Positions 25,795 through 39,657 are shown, numbered from the stretch's first letter. The stretch is DNA of 64,000 bases from Strigamia acuminata (GCA_949358305.1 OX442315.1:26252427-26316426); one strand, 5' to 3'. The notes: generated by a model from the letters alone, not told the origin. Made by a program: numbers and translations.

Positions 25795-25823
25795 CAGCAC
25801 AGAACATACATTAGTTTGTGCTG
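25795..25823. other. Hairpin CAGCACA/TGTGCTG
   Basis: Seven perfect pairs, then a bulged G and three more pairs (AAC/GTT) around an 8-nt loop. It is compact and stable on paper, with no known RNA family recognised. Confidence 0.45.
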
Positions 25824-27984
25824 TGTGTGTGGGTTTGGTCCGAGGTGAGTGGGAGTTGGATTTAATGTGCGGAGAAGTTTGTCATCTTAGATACTAGGTG
25901 GCATGCGTGGAAGATTTATTCAACGACGGGCGTAAGAGTGAAGGCCCTCAGGGTGTCAGGGTCAGTCTGTGGATAGAAAGATGGTTGCGGGTCGGTCACT
26001 TGTAATCAATAACTTTTTATGCTCTCAATTTATTTATTGACCGTTTATTTTCTTTGGATTGAACTTTATTTTTGCGAAAAGACTTGCAACTTGAGGTTTT
26101 GTGATGAGAAAAAATATCAGTCAGAGAAATCAATTTGATGACTTTGGTATTATGACATGTTGCCATTACGAGAAGTCATTAGGTCGTTATAATGGGGTCA
26201 GTCAGTGGTCCATGGACGCTCAAAGCGAGAGGCAGAGGGTGTGGGGGTGGAACTTTAATTTGTGGGTTCACTGTTTTGCCCCTAAGTGTTGCGTGGTGTG
26301 ATTTATGATTGACAGGGGCATGATGCATAGTTCCAATCACTCATGGCCGACGGGGTGAGACTGGCAATTTTCATTAATTAGAACTCTGCCAAGACAGACA
26401 AGGAAGAAAAATAAAAAAATAAAACATTAAACGAGCGACTCCACCATTTACAGAGAGAAAAGTTGCGTAATAAAAGGTAAAGAAGTAGTGGCACCCTCAT
26501 TAGTACAAACTTTCTCATTAATTTGGAATTTTTTTTTTGGTTCGAACTTTTCCTTTCTTTCCCTTTAGACTGTTTATCATTTGGACCACACACTCATCTT
26601 TGAAGATGAAATTAAGAAATTACAATTTATACTGCCTTTTTTTTGTTATGAACCTAACTGTCAATTTGCTTCACGTCCCAATGGATTCTTTTTTCTGTTT
26701 TCAAAGAAGACATAAAATATGGCGTTAATATCCCGGATTTTTAGCCCCTCTGCAAAACCCAGGTGGATTTGGTGGCAAGCTATAAATCTAATTAGCCAGC
26801 TTGGACGTGCTGCAATAGGTTGCCTTTATACCTCCCACCTCTTTACACATCCCTCATTTTTATTGTATACACAGGAGTTTACAATTATTGTCAGTTTCGA
26901 CTTTCGAGAGCGAAGATTACTTGTAGCGGTAGTTTTTAATTTGCAAAACGAGGTTGAAAATTGATGGGGTTGTTGGTTGTTCTTAGGGCAGATGTCTCTG
27001 TCGTGCGGTTGTGTCTTTTGCACATCTCATGGCCCCTTCTTGAGCCTTTGTCCCCTCACTTTGAATCTGCATAAGGTCATTTGGGGGAGGGAAGGTTTTG
27101 CTCATAAATTGTATCCTCTGTGCGTCGGTCGTCTGTCGTGGGCCAGTGTGATGGTCTTTTGCCATTACGGCCCGATTGACATCCATCTATCTTGCTTTAG
27201 AAATTTCGTGACAGCCTTTGTGTGTTCAGTGAAAACGGTGGCGGCAGACAAATTACGGATTCATCAGAGACTCGCTAGGGTCCTCGTTGGACGTGGTTGC
27301 GATTATAAATTATCCGCCTCAGGTGACGGCACTGAGCCAGGCATCCATGTATGTCTCTCCTCCCCTCTTTTCTTGTTCCTATCTCCACCTTCACCCAACT
27401 CCTCTTTGCCCTAGCGGTTTCTTGTTTACTCACATGAGGCCGCTTTTGCTGTCCGATAGATTTACGAGTCCAGGTGTTGCGATTTGTTTATCGCCAATTG
27501 AATTTATGGATTTTTTATCTGGATTTGTTAGCGTTCGTAGTTTATCCATTACGACAAGTTTGAATAACGTTTAAATTTTTTTTATTGTTGATGGCAAATC
27601 AGATGAAGACTGCACCACGATCACGATGCTATGAAATATGATGGAAATTTTTCCCTTCAATTTTCCAATTTTGTTGATTGTAAATGGGAGGACAGAAAGG
27701 GGAGAAATAATTTATTGAAACAATATTCCTTCTTGTGCCTTCATTTTTATTCCTACACCTGTGATGGAAATGATGAATAGTGGAATAACCTGATGTACAG
27801 CTATTAGTCTTTTGTTTTGATGGTGATGAGAGTTGGAATTTTTTTTTTATAATATATGGGGTTCATGGAAATGAATAAAGGTGTAACGAAAAAAAATTGG
27901 CCATTAATGTTGGGCGTGGAAGTAGAACAAATTTTCTATGATTTTTTTTCAAAGATTTAAAATATATCAAATTGAAAGTGTCAG

Positions 27985-28020
27985 TTTTTTTTTTATTTTT
28001 ATTTTTATTTTTATTTTTTT
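27985..28020. repeat. (ATTTTT)n low-complexity tract
   Basis: Repeated ATTTTT units following a T run. Confidence 0.85.
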
Positions 28021-28274
28021 AAATTTTTCAAATGAATTTTTAATGTCTATTTTATCATTTTTTTATTTTAATGTTTGAACAGTTCTTAATCGATTTATCC
28101 GTAAAATGTATAATTGACCTCTTTTTTAAACTTATGCTGAATGATTAATAGCATTTTAATTGAAAAGGTACGGGTCTCTATATTTTTCTTTTAATGGTTA
28201 ATGCTTGATTTATTCCGCTTTTTTTTATTGCTGGTAAAAAAAAGCTATTTAAACAACAGTGTGAAACATTTTCG

Positions 28275-28302
28275 TTTTTATTTTATTTTATTTTATTTTA
28301 TT
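28275..28302. repeat. (TTTTA)5 microsatellite
   Basis: Five perfect pentamer units. Confidence 0.9.
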
Positions 28303-29190
28303 CAAAAAAATGTTTTGTTTGCAAATGAGTACAAAAAAAAATTCATTTAAACTTCGCAGACATGTTTATGATGAATTCATTTAAAAAGATGCAAGTATTT
28401 TTCAATTTTTTTAAAAATTCATTTTCACAGCTGCAACTGGGTGAATATGCATCAGTTGTGTAATGGCAAAGTATAATATAAATTGCAAGGATAAAGTTTG
28501 TGTGTTTTAAAAACCTTTGCTTACACCTTTGCGTGGAGTATGTAAGTTGGACGGAGTGTAATTTCCATTTAAAGTAGACAAAAGGAAGAAAGCGATTGTT
28601 GAAATGGTAGAAGGTTTCAACAGGTGTGTTTTAATGAAGAGGTTGGACTGAATATTATTTTTCACCTGCTTGAGGACATTAGAAAAGCTTAGTTAATGAA
28701 GAGATGTTTTATTTACAACGTTGAGACAGAAATTTCTCGTTTAAGATGCGCCATTTATGTAATTAAACTTGAGAAAAGTGCCTGAGCTGTTACAGCCGGC
28801 TCTACTATTTGTTTTGAAACATAGCTAAGGGAATTAAAAGCATCTCAGATTTAAAAAAAAAAAAGTTGTGTTGACCAAGTATGCATCAGTTGACCACCTC
28901 ATTCTATAATTCATGGCTGACCACAATGTCAAAGTGTATATGTAAAAGAGTTAAAACGAAATGTGAGCTTTTGACCGAGATCTTTTGGGACTTAATTTCT
29001 AAAAGAGTTGAGCAAAGAATCGTTTAAGATGAAAGCACAAACTCCACCAGATTTGCTTTTCGAGTTGCAGGAGAGGGATATGCTAGTCGTTGGTGACTCT
29101 AAGTTATTGGCTTAATTAACTGGTAACCACACCAGGTTTTAATACCTGAGTGCTTGCCTCAACCTAATGAGTCCTATCTTGCTTTGCCTT

Positions 29191-29249
29191 CAACCATCTC
29201 TCTCCTCTCTCTCTCTCTGTTTCTCTCCCATCTCCCTCTTCCCATTCCG
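29191..29249. repeat. Pyrimidine (CT/TCC) tract
   Basis: Nearly pure C/T on the + strand, including a (CT)6 core. It is a low-complexity tract; a splice role is not supported because no AG closes it cleanly. Confidence 0.7.
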
Positions 29250-30880
29250 ACTGAGTATGGATAGGTAGAATACTGCCTAATACATTTATACAAGTTATCT
29301 ATGGTGAAGAGGAGGAGAAAGAGTTTTAGCAGCAACATTTTAATTTTTCACTAGTGAAATTAGGACGATAATTCTAACTAGAAATTAAAATTTTTCCCCA
29401 ACAGACTCATTGCGGGATGGTTGGTTGGGGAAATGTGCTCGTGCAGCTGGTCCTCGTCCCATGGGTGATTTTTAAGTGGGCGACCTCTGCAAAAGGAAAT
29501 TGTGCAAAATATACAACGCTTATCGTTGGTCCTCCTACTTTTTTTAATTTAATTTTTTTTTTTTTCACTTTGTTGGAATTAAATAAATAGTTGTTTCAAT
29601 TTCCCTGGAGTCAATAGTTAGTTGCAAACACAAAAAATAAAAAAACAGGTGAATAAATACAAGACAACGATACAACTTTTCGTACTTCTGTCACGTGTAC
29701 ATAATTCATGTGTGAACTTCTAGTGTCGTTAAGTATAAAAAAAAGTTCTATTGTTAGTCACACAGCGGCATTCCTGCTGACACATAACTCAGTCTGGTCG
29801 GAGAATAGTAGGAGCATCCAGTCCAGTTTTCCTTCATCCTCCTGGCCCCCGGTTCGCCTTGAGGCAATAAAGCTTTGGTACGCGTGGGCGCCGAGACGCT
29901 CACGTGTCGAACTTTACGGCTGACCTGGACACTGCGCCTGTCCTCTTTTCATATATTGTATATATAGGAAAACTGCAGAGAAGTTGTGTGTGTGTGTCTC
30001 TTCTTGTTATTTATAGATTTCTAAATTAACATCATAAATAAAAGTGAAAGACCTTCGCATTTTTTTTTAACTTTGACTTCTTTTCTCGCCGTGTCTTTTA
30101 AGTTCCACTACCATCTCCGCCTATCACACCTGCCTGTCTTTTGATTTGTAGCCGAGATGGGGCAGGCTTCGTTGGAATAAAATTTATGCACGTGAGTATC
30201 TTGGACTCACGTTGTGCATCCATCATATTTGTTCTAGCCATATTGGAGCAATCAGCTCTACTTAAAATTCAGAAAAGTGCGCTGATAAACACGATTTTTC
30301 TTCTTTCTTTTCAGTTATTTATTACGGAGTAGTAGTTTTCTTTTTAATTCTGAATAAATTGATTTTTGGCATCCGATCTTAGACACTATCTATTTCGGTG
30401 GCGTTGAAGTGAGTTCGCACTCTGGTCGCATCATTCATCCCACTCACGTCTGGTTGTGACGGGTCAACGTGTGGAAAGAGAATGTAATAGATCCAGGTCG
30501 TGACATGCGACTGTAGAAGGAATTGTAAATATATGATAGAAAATAACAGACCTGTTACCGCAGGTCGTCTGTGCAAGATATTTTCTCGATTGCGAGTGAC
30601 AGTCGCTAAGGGTAATAATATTGTAGAAAATTGAACTTAAAATTAAATTAAATTTAATTACTGTAAAATATTTAACTATTTTTGCTGTGATTTCCTTTTG
30701 TTTCGCCGTAATAAAGTTTCGTTGTGTTTTGCTGTCGATTTCTTGTTGTCGTTGTTGTTTCTACTCTACTCCATAATTGTGGTATGAAGGTGGAGGGTGT
30801 CGGCAACGCGTTCAAAGTAATTGGCGCTCGCCTTGGTCACTGGGTACAATTGTATTAACCCCGAACTCTTCCAACCGTGA

Positions 30881-30906
30881 GCGCCATCTCTTGCCTACTG
30901 GTGGCA
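30881..30906. promoter_or_regulatory. Two opposed CTCF-like motifs
   Basis: GCGCCATCTCTTG reads on the minus strand as CAAGAGATGGCGC. Six bases on, the + strand reads CTACTGGTGGCAGC. Both resemble the G-rich core bound by CTCF (AG-R-K-GGC-R). The opposed, near-abutting arrangement is visible; binding is inferred. Confidence 0.3.
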
Positions 30907-31569
30907 GCAGCAATAAAAAAAAGAATGACCCTCTGTTTGGTTATTCAATGAATGTCGTGTAATCTTAGACATCGAACCGCTCTGTTTAGATGTGCGTGGC
31001 TCGTTGCTTTTTCGTTGGGTGCCCCCATTTCACTCTTGACGACCCCACCTCCATCTACTCCCCGGGCGGCCTCTACCGTCCAAGTTGGTATGGCCTTCCT
31101 TTTAATTGAAAACTCGAGTCATAAGTCACAGGTGGAAAATGAACGCGTGTGGAATCAATAGTGCAGCAGCAAAGACCTCGCCCTTTTCTCTCTTCTGCTC
31201 TCATTAGGACGAGTTCAATCAATATCCTCCGTTGTCTTCAATTGAAACAGCTTTAGACGCGCGATGACCACGTGGGACATCGTTTACAACGGTTTTTGTC
31301 CCGAGTGATTTGCCATCCACTCGCTTCCACGCGTATATTTATACGAGTGTGTTGTGTGCGCTGTGATTACCTTACTGAGTTATTGGTGTAGTCAATGTCT
31401 GATCGGAATGGAGTTTGCCAAGCGATTAAGATGCACTTCCTTACTTAGCTAGTGCATAGGGCTCTTGAAATTGGAAGAGGTGGGGAAGGCAATTATATTG
31501 TAAAGACACAAATCAAGTGACAGATGGTAGGAGCAAAGTTGCGAGAAAGCTGTTTCCAAACAGATTGCA

Positions 31570-31620
31570 ATATATATCTATACAGATATATATATACAAG
31601 TATATATATATATAGCTATA
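31570..31620. repeat. (TA)n-rich tract
   Basis: Alternating TA runs broken by CTA, CAGA and CAAG interruptions. Confidence 0.85.
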
Positions 31621-34264
31621 AAGAGAAAGGAGAGAAAAGCAAAAGCAATTTGTGTTTGTTGTTGAGACGGCATTTAGACGGGATGTGTTTGATTAGAATT
31701 TGCGTCCTTTATCTGTGTTTAATAATAAATGTTGATGTTAATCTCTCTTGTTGTACGAAGAATTGATAAATCTTCTCGAGTAGTTAATAAAACGAGACAT
31801 GTCGGCATTGGTTTTAATCTAACTTGTAAGTCAGTTTGCAAAATGGTTAAATGCAAGTTGGCATTTTTGATGTTTCATCACTCCAGTTTAAATAAAGTGT
31901 TGAAACTTTTTTTTATATTTAACTTTGTAGAAAGTCTAAATATCGTTTGCTGCCAAAAAGACATTTTTACACTAGTTGCCAACTATGTATATTTCTGACC
32001 TTTGCGCCATAAATAGAAAGGAAAAATACTGCACTTTATACAAATAAAATGCAAATGAAATGTAATTGCGAGCACCAATTATATCAAACTTGTATATAAC
32101 GTGTTATCTCAAAACCCATTCGTGTAGCTTGTAGGGAAAGGGGTGAACGAGAAGGGCTCTTGTTACGCAAATGAAAGGTGATGGACAGGCATTGTAAACA
32201 CCAAGTTCAAAGGTCGAGCGCCGTCTCTTGAACTCTGAGCATAATCGGCATGTAGGCCAGAGTTAGGAAATCGGGAGTGAAGAGAGAGGGATGGTGGTAA
32301 GAGGGGCAGAAAACCCCGATTTGCCCTTTAGAGATCGAATCCAACCAAGGCGGATGCTTGACTAGGTCTGCCTTACGACTGACTCCTGTCAGAGAGGCTT
32401 CCAACCACAAGAATTCTTTCTCTTCCATACACGTCTATAGATAATGGATGCCTTAAGCTCTCTCTTTGGCCTCCCACCATTGACCCTTCTCTTTCAATAT
32501 GTTGGAATGGTACCAACCAGTCTTACTAATTTAATTTTAAAAAAGCATTTCTTTTTTTACAGGCACCTGTAATCTAATTTAATTTATGAAACATTAATGA
32601 TTTCATAAGCAGCATTTTAATTGGAAATAAAGGGCGGTAATCATTTTATTTTATAAGTCTTTGATTGAGTTCATTTGTAAATTGGACAAATTTTCTCTTA
32701 AAAGGTGGAATGGGTAACTGACCGCTGGTCACCTTTGAACAAGCACGCCCGGCTTCCTATCGTTTTGACGTTACATACTGAAATCTGTCTCAACTACACG
32801 TTGTTGTTTTTTTTGGCAATGTGGCTGATAGCAGAATCTTTGGAATGTTTTACCTAACTTTTCTTGTGGAGATGGAAAGAAAGAGAAAGGTGGTAATGAT
32901 AAAAAGAATTGACAATTTTATTTTTCTTCTTCTTCTTTTATAATTTTATAGCATTATAAAACGGAAGGTGCTTATTTGGATATTTAAAAATATCAGTTAA
33001 TTTTTGTTTTTTTGTATCAAGAGTTATTTTTGTAATGTCATCTGTCTAATGTTGTTATTGCGTTAAGATGACTTGCTGGTTTGTTTTTCTCATTACTTTT
33101 CTTGTTAGCAAACAAATCAAGTGACTTCTTAAGAACAATTCGAGCATACATTAGAGAATAGGCAATTTTTTTCTTCAAAAATAACCTTTTGTCTTGAACC
33201 AAAGCAGAGGTCATCTTCCAGGACGGATTGACGCCTTTAGTCTAATGATTCATTCTTCTACATTTGGTGACAGGTCATTAGCGTAAAAACAAGTGGAAAG
33301 AGGAAGAGTTTTAGCTCAAATGGCAAATAATCGTTTAAATAACCTTGAGTTTGTTGATGAATGTCTACCAACGTGTAATGAATCTGTCAGTTTTTTTGTT
33401 TTAAATTTGTTTCTGTATTTAATGATGCGAAAACATCAGTCAGAGAATTGGCCATCAGCAATCAGTAGTCAGCTCACACGATATTAATACTCACACCCTG
33501 CAGACCGGATTCTAACACAAGTCCTCGTCACACAGTCTTCTCCATTGTCTTGACACGTAAAATTATTGGTGTGTTTTTGTAGTCTTTCTTTTCTTTTGCT
33601 TTCACTCCCACCCACCAATTAGAGGCTGTTCATAAATTTGAGTGACCTTCCTTCTTTTTCCCTGCCGGTCTTAACTTTCTCATTGCAACAGCCACTTGCT
33701 ATCAAATGGTACATACAAATCGGTTCATACAGAAAAGTTATTAGAAAAAAGGTATTAAAATACATGCAGCTGTCTGTGTTAACGCACCGGTAGACCAAAT
33801 AAAATTACTGGAAAAAAATAAAATGAAATGTATATTTATACCGAAATGCAAATATCCGGAATTACAGGTTTTTAAGAGGAAATAAGGTAATCTATGTGAG
33901 AACATGGAGCAGTTCACATTTTTTCACCTTTTTAAAAAAAAATTTTGTGCTTGTGTGTTGAAATTTATGTGTAGCATGTAACATGCAGTACTTTTCATCA
34001 CTGCTGTTATCTGTCAATTCCGATTACCTGAATAAAAAATAAAATTATTAATAGTGTTAAATATCTTACGTAATAAGTGTGTCAGATCACTCAGCGCCAT
34101 CTTTTGACTGGTTTCGGGACGATAAAATAATTTTTTTTTGGAATTTGATATCGGTTTGGTGAAGCAAGGCAATTTTTTAAACATATTTAGTGTAAAGAAA
34201 TTTTTTTCTTTCCAAAAAGGAACGACGGAAAGATGATCACGCAAGAATAGCTGTCTGTTAATGA

Positions 34265-34313
34265 TTTTTCTTTTTTTTCTTTTCTTCGTCTTTTCTTTTT
34301 TTTTCTTCTTTTT
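34265..34313. repeat. Pyrimidine (T/C) tract
   Basis: Almost uninterrupted T with scattered C. No closing AG, so not a clear splice acceptor. Confidence 0.75.
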
Positions 34314-35922
34314 ACTGTCTAGCTTGACTTGACAGGCATCTTGTTGCTTGTAGGCTGAACACGTTGCTTTGACACATTGTGTCGCTCGTGTTGAGGTGAA
34401 ATTGATCTTTACTCGTGGAATAGTCGGATGTGTCAGTGAAGTTGTTATTTGCCAAGCAAATGTGTCAATAAATTGTCAAAAAGTTTGTCGAGTTTTCCGA
34501 AAATCGACTTTTACTCCCGAGACTATTTGTTTGTATAGAAATGTGTCACGTGACTCATCGTGGGCGGATCTAGTGCAGTTAGTGGGACCATCAATCAATC
34601 CATCAGGGAAACAATTAACATTCTTCGCGTCCTAGGTGGGTCGTTTGGCCTCGCGCCAGCCGCACCAAACCCTGCCTCTCTTAGAAATCTTCATTAACTC
34701 GTGTGGCGTCCATATTTAATAGAGTTGACGCCTGAAGTAGATAACCTATCGTCAACAAAGAACAGAATTATGAATTTTATTTCATTTTATTTCATTTCTA
34801 TTATTGCACCAGTAGTCTTAAAACTGGTTTCATTTACGTACTCTCAATTGATAATTACGATTCATTTATCAGTCGTTTATCAATATTGATGATACATCAT
34901 TAGTTGAGGTTTTTGCTGGTCAAATTGATTGATGGATTAATTTGACGAGGATAGGTTATCTCAAGTATTTTCTTTTATCCATGTATCAACTGATGACTTT
35001 GATGCATCTGTTACGTCTGGTAAAACAATTGCCATTTTGCAGAAATTTAAAGATGAGTGAGATGAAGTTATGTCTTTTGTTCTTGTAGATGGATGGCTTT
35101 CGTTGGTGGGCGTCGACTTTTTCGCTTAATCCATTCTTTGTCTGTCCTCCATCAAATGCTGCATCATATGCACCGAACCGATCGAGTGACTAATTTTTCT
35201 GCCAGTCATAACAGGATAAGTTGGACTCTCCTCGGAGTGGACTGACTGTCACTTCATTAATCATATTGATCCGACAACACTTGACGGATTCAGTAATGAA
35301 TATTGCGTGAGGTTGACAAGTTGGAGGGGTGAATGATCGACTTTGACATTTATCCCAAAAGTTTGTACATTGACTTCTCTTGACGGCGATCAAATCTTCT
35401 ACAATTACGCTCACTTATTGATTTATGGCTTAACTTAGATAGAGATAAACCGTTATTACGTTAAAAAAAATTGATTCAATTTAAAATTCTCAATTTTTTT
35501 ATCTGTTTACCACTAAAAATATGAAATATTTTCATTTTGTAAATTTGAATTTTTTTCTTGTTGCAAAATGAGTCACGAGAAGCCATTTGAAAATGGCGTT
35601 ACGTTAAGGTAGTTGGCGTGTATTCACAAATCTTGAGTGTGGTTGCTAGTCATTTTGCTGGATGCGCTCGTGCAAAAAAAGAAAAGAAAATAGAAAAGTA
35701 GAAGAATAAAGCATACAAGTTGCAAGTTGGGAGGCGCCATTTGCGTCACAGATGATGGATACGTATTATATGTGCCTTTTCCATCCCGCGCGGTGGAGTC
35801 GTTTGAAGATGGGCCTGGAGCATTTTCTTCCGCCATATGTGCAAGCAGCAAAGAGCAGTAGCAATTTGGTGACCTTGTTATTACAACGAATGCTCGGATC
35901 TGGTGTGTGACAAGCTGAAGCC

Positions 35923-35940
35923 AGAGAGAGAGAGAGAGAG
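35923..35940. repeat. (AG)9 microsatellite
   Basis: Nine perfect AG units. Confidence 0.9.
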
Positions 35941-38900
35941 ATATCTAAGTTGCATATCTTGCTCATGTCATATTCAACGTAGTTTGTAGCGATAAAGGGA
36001 CATGCATATATATGTATGCACTCTCAAGTGTTACCTAAGGCTCTAAGGCCATAAAGTGTTGGTCATGAGCAAAAGAGGGGGGTCATGGATTAGACGAACG
36101 GCAACAACAATATTTTGGGGCCTAAGCATAGCGCAGATGGAGCTCGTCTTTGAGATAAAAAGGCGACTGAGGCAAAGTGGACGAATAAATCTCCGCGCTT
36201 GTCTTATATTTTGAGCATGGCGAATAGTACAAAGCGGAAAGGGAAAAGAGAGGATAGAGGGAGAGAGATTGGATTGGAAATTTCCATTTTTATCCTCGCC
36301 GTATACGTCCAAATCTGCAAGATTTTTATCCGCGTTTTTAAAATGATAGCACATTTTTTCACGTCACGACGCGTGTAATTGTATAAATTTGTCTCATAAT
36401 TCTGCTTTTAAAAAAGATGGCAGTGCAGTTTAGCCGCAAATATTGTCGGAGGATGGCGGGGGATTTGCATGAGAGTTGATGTACGTAGTTGAATGTGGTG
36501 ATGTGGTTTGCATTGTGCACCTGGCTGTCTCAATGGAGGTCGTTGGGATGTGCATCTGATTTACTTACATCTTTACTCGACCTCTAATGACAGCATTGAG
36601 GCAGCTAGAGCGGGTACAACTACAAGAATTTATTTTGACTAATTAAGGTACTTAGTCCATTGGCCATGCGAGCTAATTGCACCCAAGTTTTGACGTTTGT
36701 TTCCCTCTATCGTCGTACAAAGGGCAGTTGGAAATGAAATCTGACAACATCGGCAGGACAAACTACCAGATTGGTCTTATCGGGTTTCTCCTTTGTCTTC
36801 GAGTCCACAGTGAGATGGGTCATCACCTACGTTATGCATTAGGCGTTGCGTTGCCAATTGCTGCACAGTGTATCCTAATCCATCAAACGTCAATGAACCT
36901 TGTGTGAAAACGAATAAGTCTATCCCCAGTTTCTCGCCATCAAGCCGTCAAGGGCGGACGACGATTCATGGCTCACAGATGGCCCCCCGAGCGAAGAGGC
37001 TGACTTGTTGTCAAGGGCAACAAAACACGCTTGAAGAATGGAATAGTTGTGATCTCATGGCACTTGGGAAAGAGTTCGGCTTGTTGTCGTCAACTGGACT
37101 CGACTATATTTAAAATAATTAAACTGTTTACAAAAGGGAGCAACGACCCGCCATCATACATAACTTATAAACAATTCATCAAATGGTTTGCACCGTCTTT
37201 CAAATCACGGTCTTTCTAAGAGAAGCAAGTAATATCGACACTGGAGATTCTTGTTATCTTTATTCTGTTTTATTTTTTATTTTTTATTTTTCTAGGGTTT
37301 GAATTTTAGCTTCAGTTGCAGCATAAGCTTCACTCTGTTGATGGATGGCTGCCAGCATCTGCTCTGTGCTAGGAAATAGGTCATAAATCAGGTGTTATGT
37401 TTCTCGATCCCCATTGCAGGGGCAGAGTGATATGGCAGTGGAAAGCATGGCACTCGTAGTCGATGAGTCCACCAAGTCGATTCCTATCATAAAATTTGTA
37501 TTGCCAAAAAAGAAACATACAAAATACAAATACTGAAACCATTTAAAATGATTGGCACTTAAGTGAGATAAAATGTCGTAACAATTTGTTGTACTATTTC
37601 AGTCAAGTCATCATAACAGTTGTTTATGATGTTTTATATATGGAATGGCCACTGGGTTAATTGGCTTTTTAACAAGTTTATGCATTAACGAAGCAGCTCG
37701 TGATGTGTTTATGTTTATAATGAAATCATATTACACGAAAGATAAACGTCGCCAGGCCGATTTTTAAAAATAGAAATCGAAACTGCACTGAACAAACTTG
37801 AAGTTTTTTAAAAAAAACTCGTAGTTTGAGGGCTTTAATTTTCTTCTACACGTGTCGCCATATTCTTTTATTTCGAGGTGGTTGCAGAATAGAAGGAATG
37901 TGGACGAGAATGCTTGAAAGAAAAGTGTGAAAAGAAACAATTTATATTCCTGAGCGCGCACTCATTCTATTTTTCAAAACTCTTGTGGCGGGGCGTCAAT
38001 ATATCTTTCACACGAGGGGTAAATTATGAGTGGCAGTAGACAAATTGCCATCCACCGTTTGGAAGGGACATAATATAGCATTTGGGACGATTTTTCACGT
38101 TTGCACATTTTGTGCACGCATCATGTGGAAGCAGCGGGGATGCTTAATTGTGTTGGTGCTAATATGAAAGAGAGAGGGTCCAAGCGAAAATAGGTGCAAA
38201 AGTTTTTCACTCAGCACTAATGAGTGGAATGATGCTGTTTGAATTTTGTTCTCTGCTTTTTTTTTATTGTTTGATATTCTAATTGATGCTGTTGTATCGA
38301 TTTTTATCTCGTTGATTTATAAGCTCATTAATCAATTTGTGTTAAGTTAGCAAACATGTTGATTTGTTTACATTAAGGTGTTTGTTGTTACAATTATAGG
38401 ATTGTGAATGGTTGATTGCGAGACCCTTCGTTTTATACTTGACTGTTTTGCGCCCCCTTGCGTCGACAGAGACGAATTACTTTAATTAACTTTTTGGCTG
38501 CTTGGGTGACGGCGGCCTGTGGAGTTGGGGCATCACGCACGTATAGCTAATCTATTAGCACCGAACATCTTAGTGGGTGTTTTTCCAATTTCCATCTAAA
38601 CGACAAATGTAATTTTTAAAAAAATTGCCTTCTATTTTTTGAGTGGCAATAAAATGTGTTTTATTACAGTAGCTGTTTAAGAATAAGATAGGCTACTAAT
38701 AACTCATTTAAAAAAAGGAAAAGAAAACATATCGATTAAAATCTGTAACGGGTGGAGAGCTTTGAGTGATCTGCGAGATGGGTTCATTTGCATTACTTTC
38801 CGATAACAGATGTCGCCATCATCGGTGCCAACATTAATCTTGCGCGCAATTTTTAATCCGTTGAGTTGCCAAGGCAACTGCACGCCACATTTGACAAGAC

Positions 38901-38983
38901 TGTCAATAATACGTTGAACAAGAACCGCATTTTGAAAATACAGTTGATTTTAAATTCCAAACAATCTTATCTTTATTTTATCT

Positions 38984-39004
38984 CTTTCTTTCTTTCTTTC
39001 TTTC
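38984..39004. repeat. (CTTT)5 microsatellite
   Basis: Five CTTT units on the + strand. Confidence 0.85.
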
Positions 39005-39545
39005 AATTTTTTTAAAACCAATGTGGGTGTAATGATGGAAGGCTGATGTCCGTCCCACAGCAGGTGATCTTCAGGCCACATTTGTGATTTATAGACTAAG
39101 TCGGTGCAAAGTGACAGCAGCTTGAACTCAGTCACGGATGGTGGATTGACCTTTGTGCAGTGGTATGGGTTGATTTTGTTGAATGATCATCGAGGATGCT
39201 CAGGAGAAGTGGAAACCCCCTACTGAGGCACCTGATGCGCTTTCCAATCTCCATTTCATAGTGGCTATGTAGGAGGAGAATTCTGACATTTCAAATTTTT
39301 TTGCTATGAATTTAAAGTAGGTTTTCGTCACCTTGTGCTTCATCCATTGTGCATTGGACTGATAAATAATAGGTTTGACTGAGCAGTGTGAGCACCGGCC
39401 TTCAAAAACAGGTAAAGTGGTTCCGTCTCCGCTTCAGTGAATAGGTTAGCTTTTCCCGTAGCTTCATGAGATAAAGACTCAAATAAATGATCTCAAATTA
39501 TACGCCTTTCACTCGAACCTTAGACCCACCCCCGCAAACGATAAA

Positions 39546-39565
39546 AGAGTGTGCTGAAACACTCT
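39546..39565 (+). other. 7-bp stem-loop before a short ORF
   Basis: AGAGTGT and ACACTCT pair perfectly around a 6-nt loop, five bases from the ATG at 39570. A GATAAAAG TATA-like sequence overlaps its left edge. It could be a 5' UTR structure if the ORF is real. Confidence 0.4.
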
Positions 39566-39569
39566 GGGT

Positions 39570-39638
39570 ATGAGTGATTTGTCTGACAACAAGCTGTTCT
39601 CCACCCGTTTCTACAACGTGCTTGGGCAGCTTCGGTGA
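39570..39638 (+). CDS. Candidate 22-codon ORF with coding-like codon use
   Basis: ATG to TGA, 22 codons, of which 16 end in G or C (for example AAC, AAG, CTG, TTC, TCC, ACC, TAC, GTG, CAG) in DNA of about 40% GC. The peptide begins MSDLSDNKLFSTRF. A GT at 39635 could act as a weak donor (CG-GTGAAC) and make this a first exon. It sits between two perfect 7-bp stem-loops (39546-39565 and 39658-39680). Without the codon bias it would be ignored, because random frames of this length are common. No family is recognised. Confidence 0.2.
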   Translation: MSDLSDNKLFSTRFYNVLGQLR

Positions 39639-39657
39639 ACGTCTACAAAGACATCAA

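Larger units (their letters stand above)
25476..30600. other. Noncoding stretch 25.5-30.6 kb
   Basis: No gene is recognised. It contains a hairpin (25795-25823) followed by a CGAG-GTGAGT donor-like site near 25842-25850. A longer frame (26977-27414, 145 codons) in mixed-composition DNA has no family resemblance. Simple repeats lie at 27985-28020, 28275-28302 and 29191-29249. A strong acceptor-like pyrimidine tract ending in CAG lies at about 30292-30314, but every frame after it closes quickly. Confidence 0.5.
30601..39545. other. Noncoding stretch 30.6-39.5 kb
   Basis: No gene is recognised. Contents: paired CTCF-like motifs (30881-30906), a CGTATA-TT-TATACG palindrome (about 31335-31348), a TA-rich tract (31570-31620), a TACTAAT branch-like sequence followed by TTTTTTTACAG (32524-32562) after which all frames stop at once, GCGCCATC (34094-34101), a pyrimidine tract (34265-34313), (AG)9 (35923-35940), a near-palindrome TGCATA...TATGCA (36003-36020), GATGGCGG (36452-36459), a slightly GC-rich block (about 36430-37100) and (CTTT)n (38984-39004). 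Confidence 0.5.

Noticed and set aside
26977-27414. 145-codon open frame (+)
   Set aside because: Cysteine-, serine- and leucine-rich translation of pyrimidine-rich DNA, with other frames open over the same bases and no recognisable motif.
28548-28556. miR-184-like TGGACGGAG
   Set aside because: Nine-base match only. The mature sequence is otherwise nearly invariant in animals, so this is chance.
32521-32562. TACTAAT branch sequence plus TTTTTTTACAG acceptor
   Set aside because: It looks like a textbook 3' splice site, but all three frames stop within about 20 bases, so only a noncoding or 3' UTR exon could follow.
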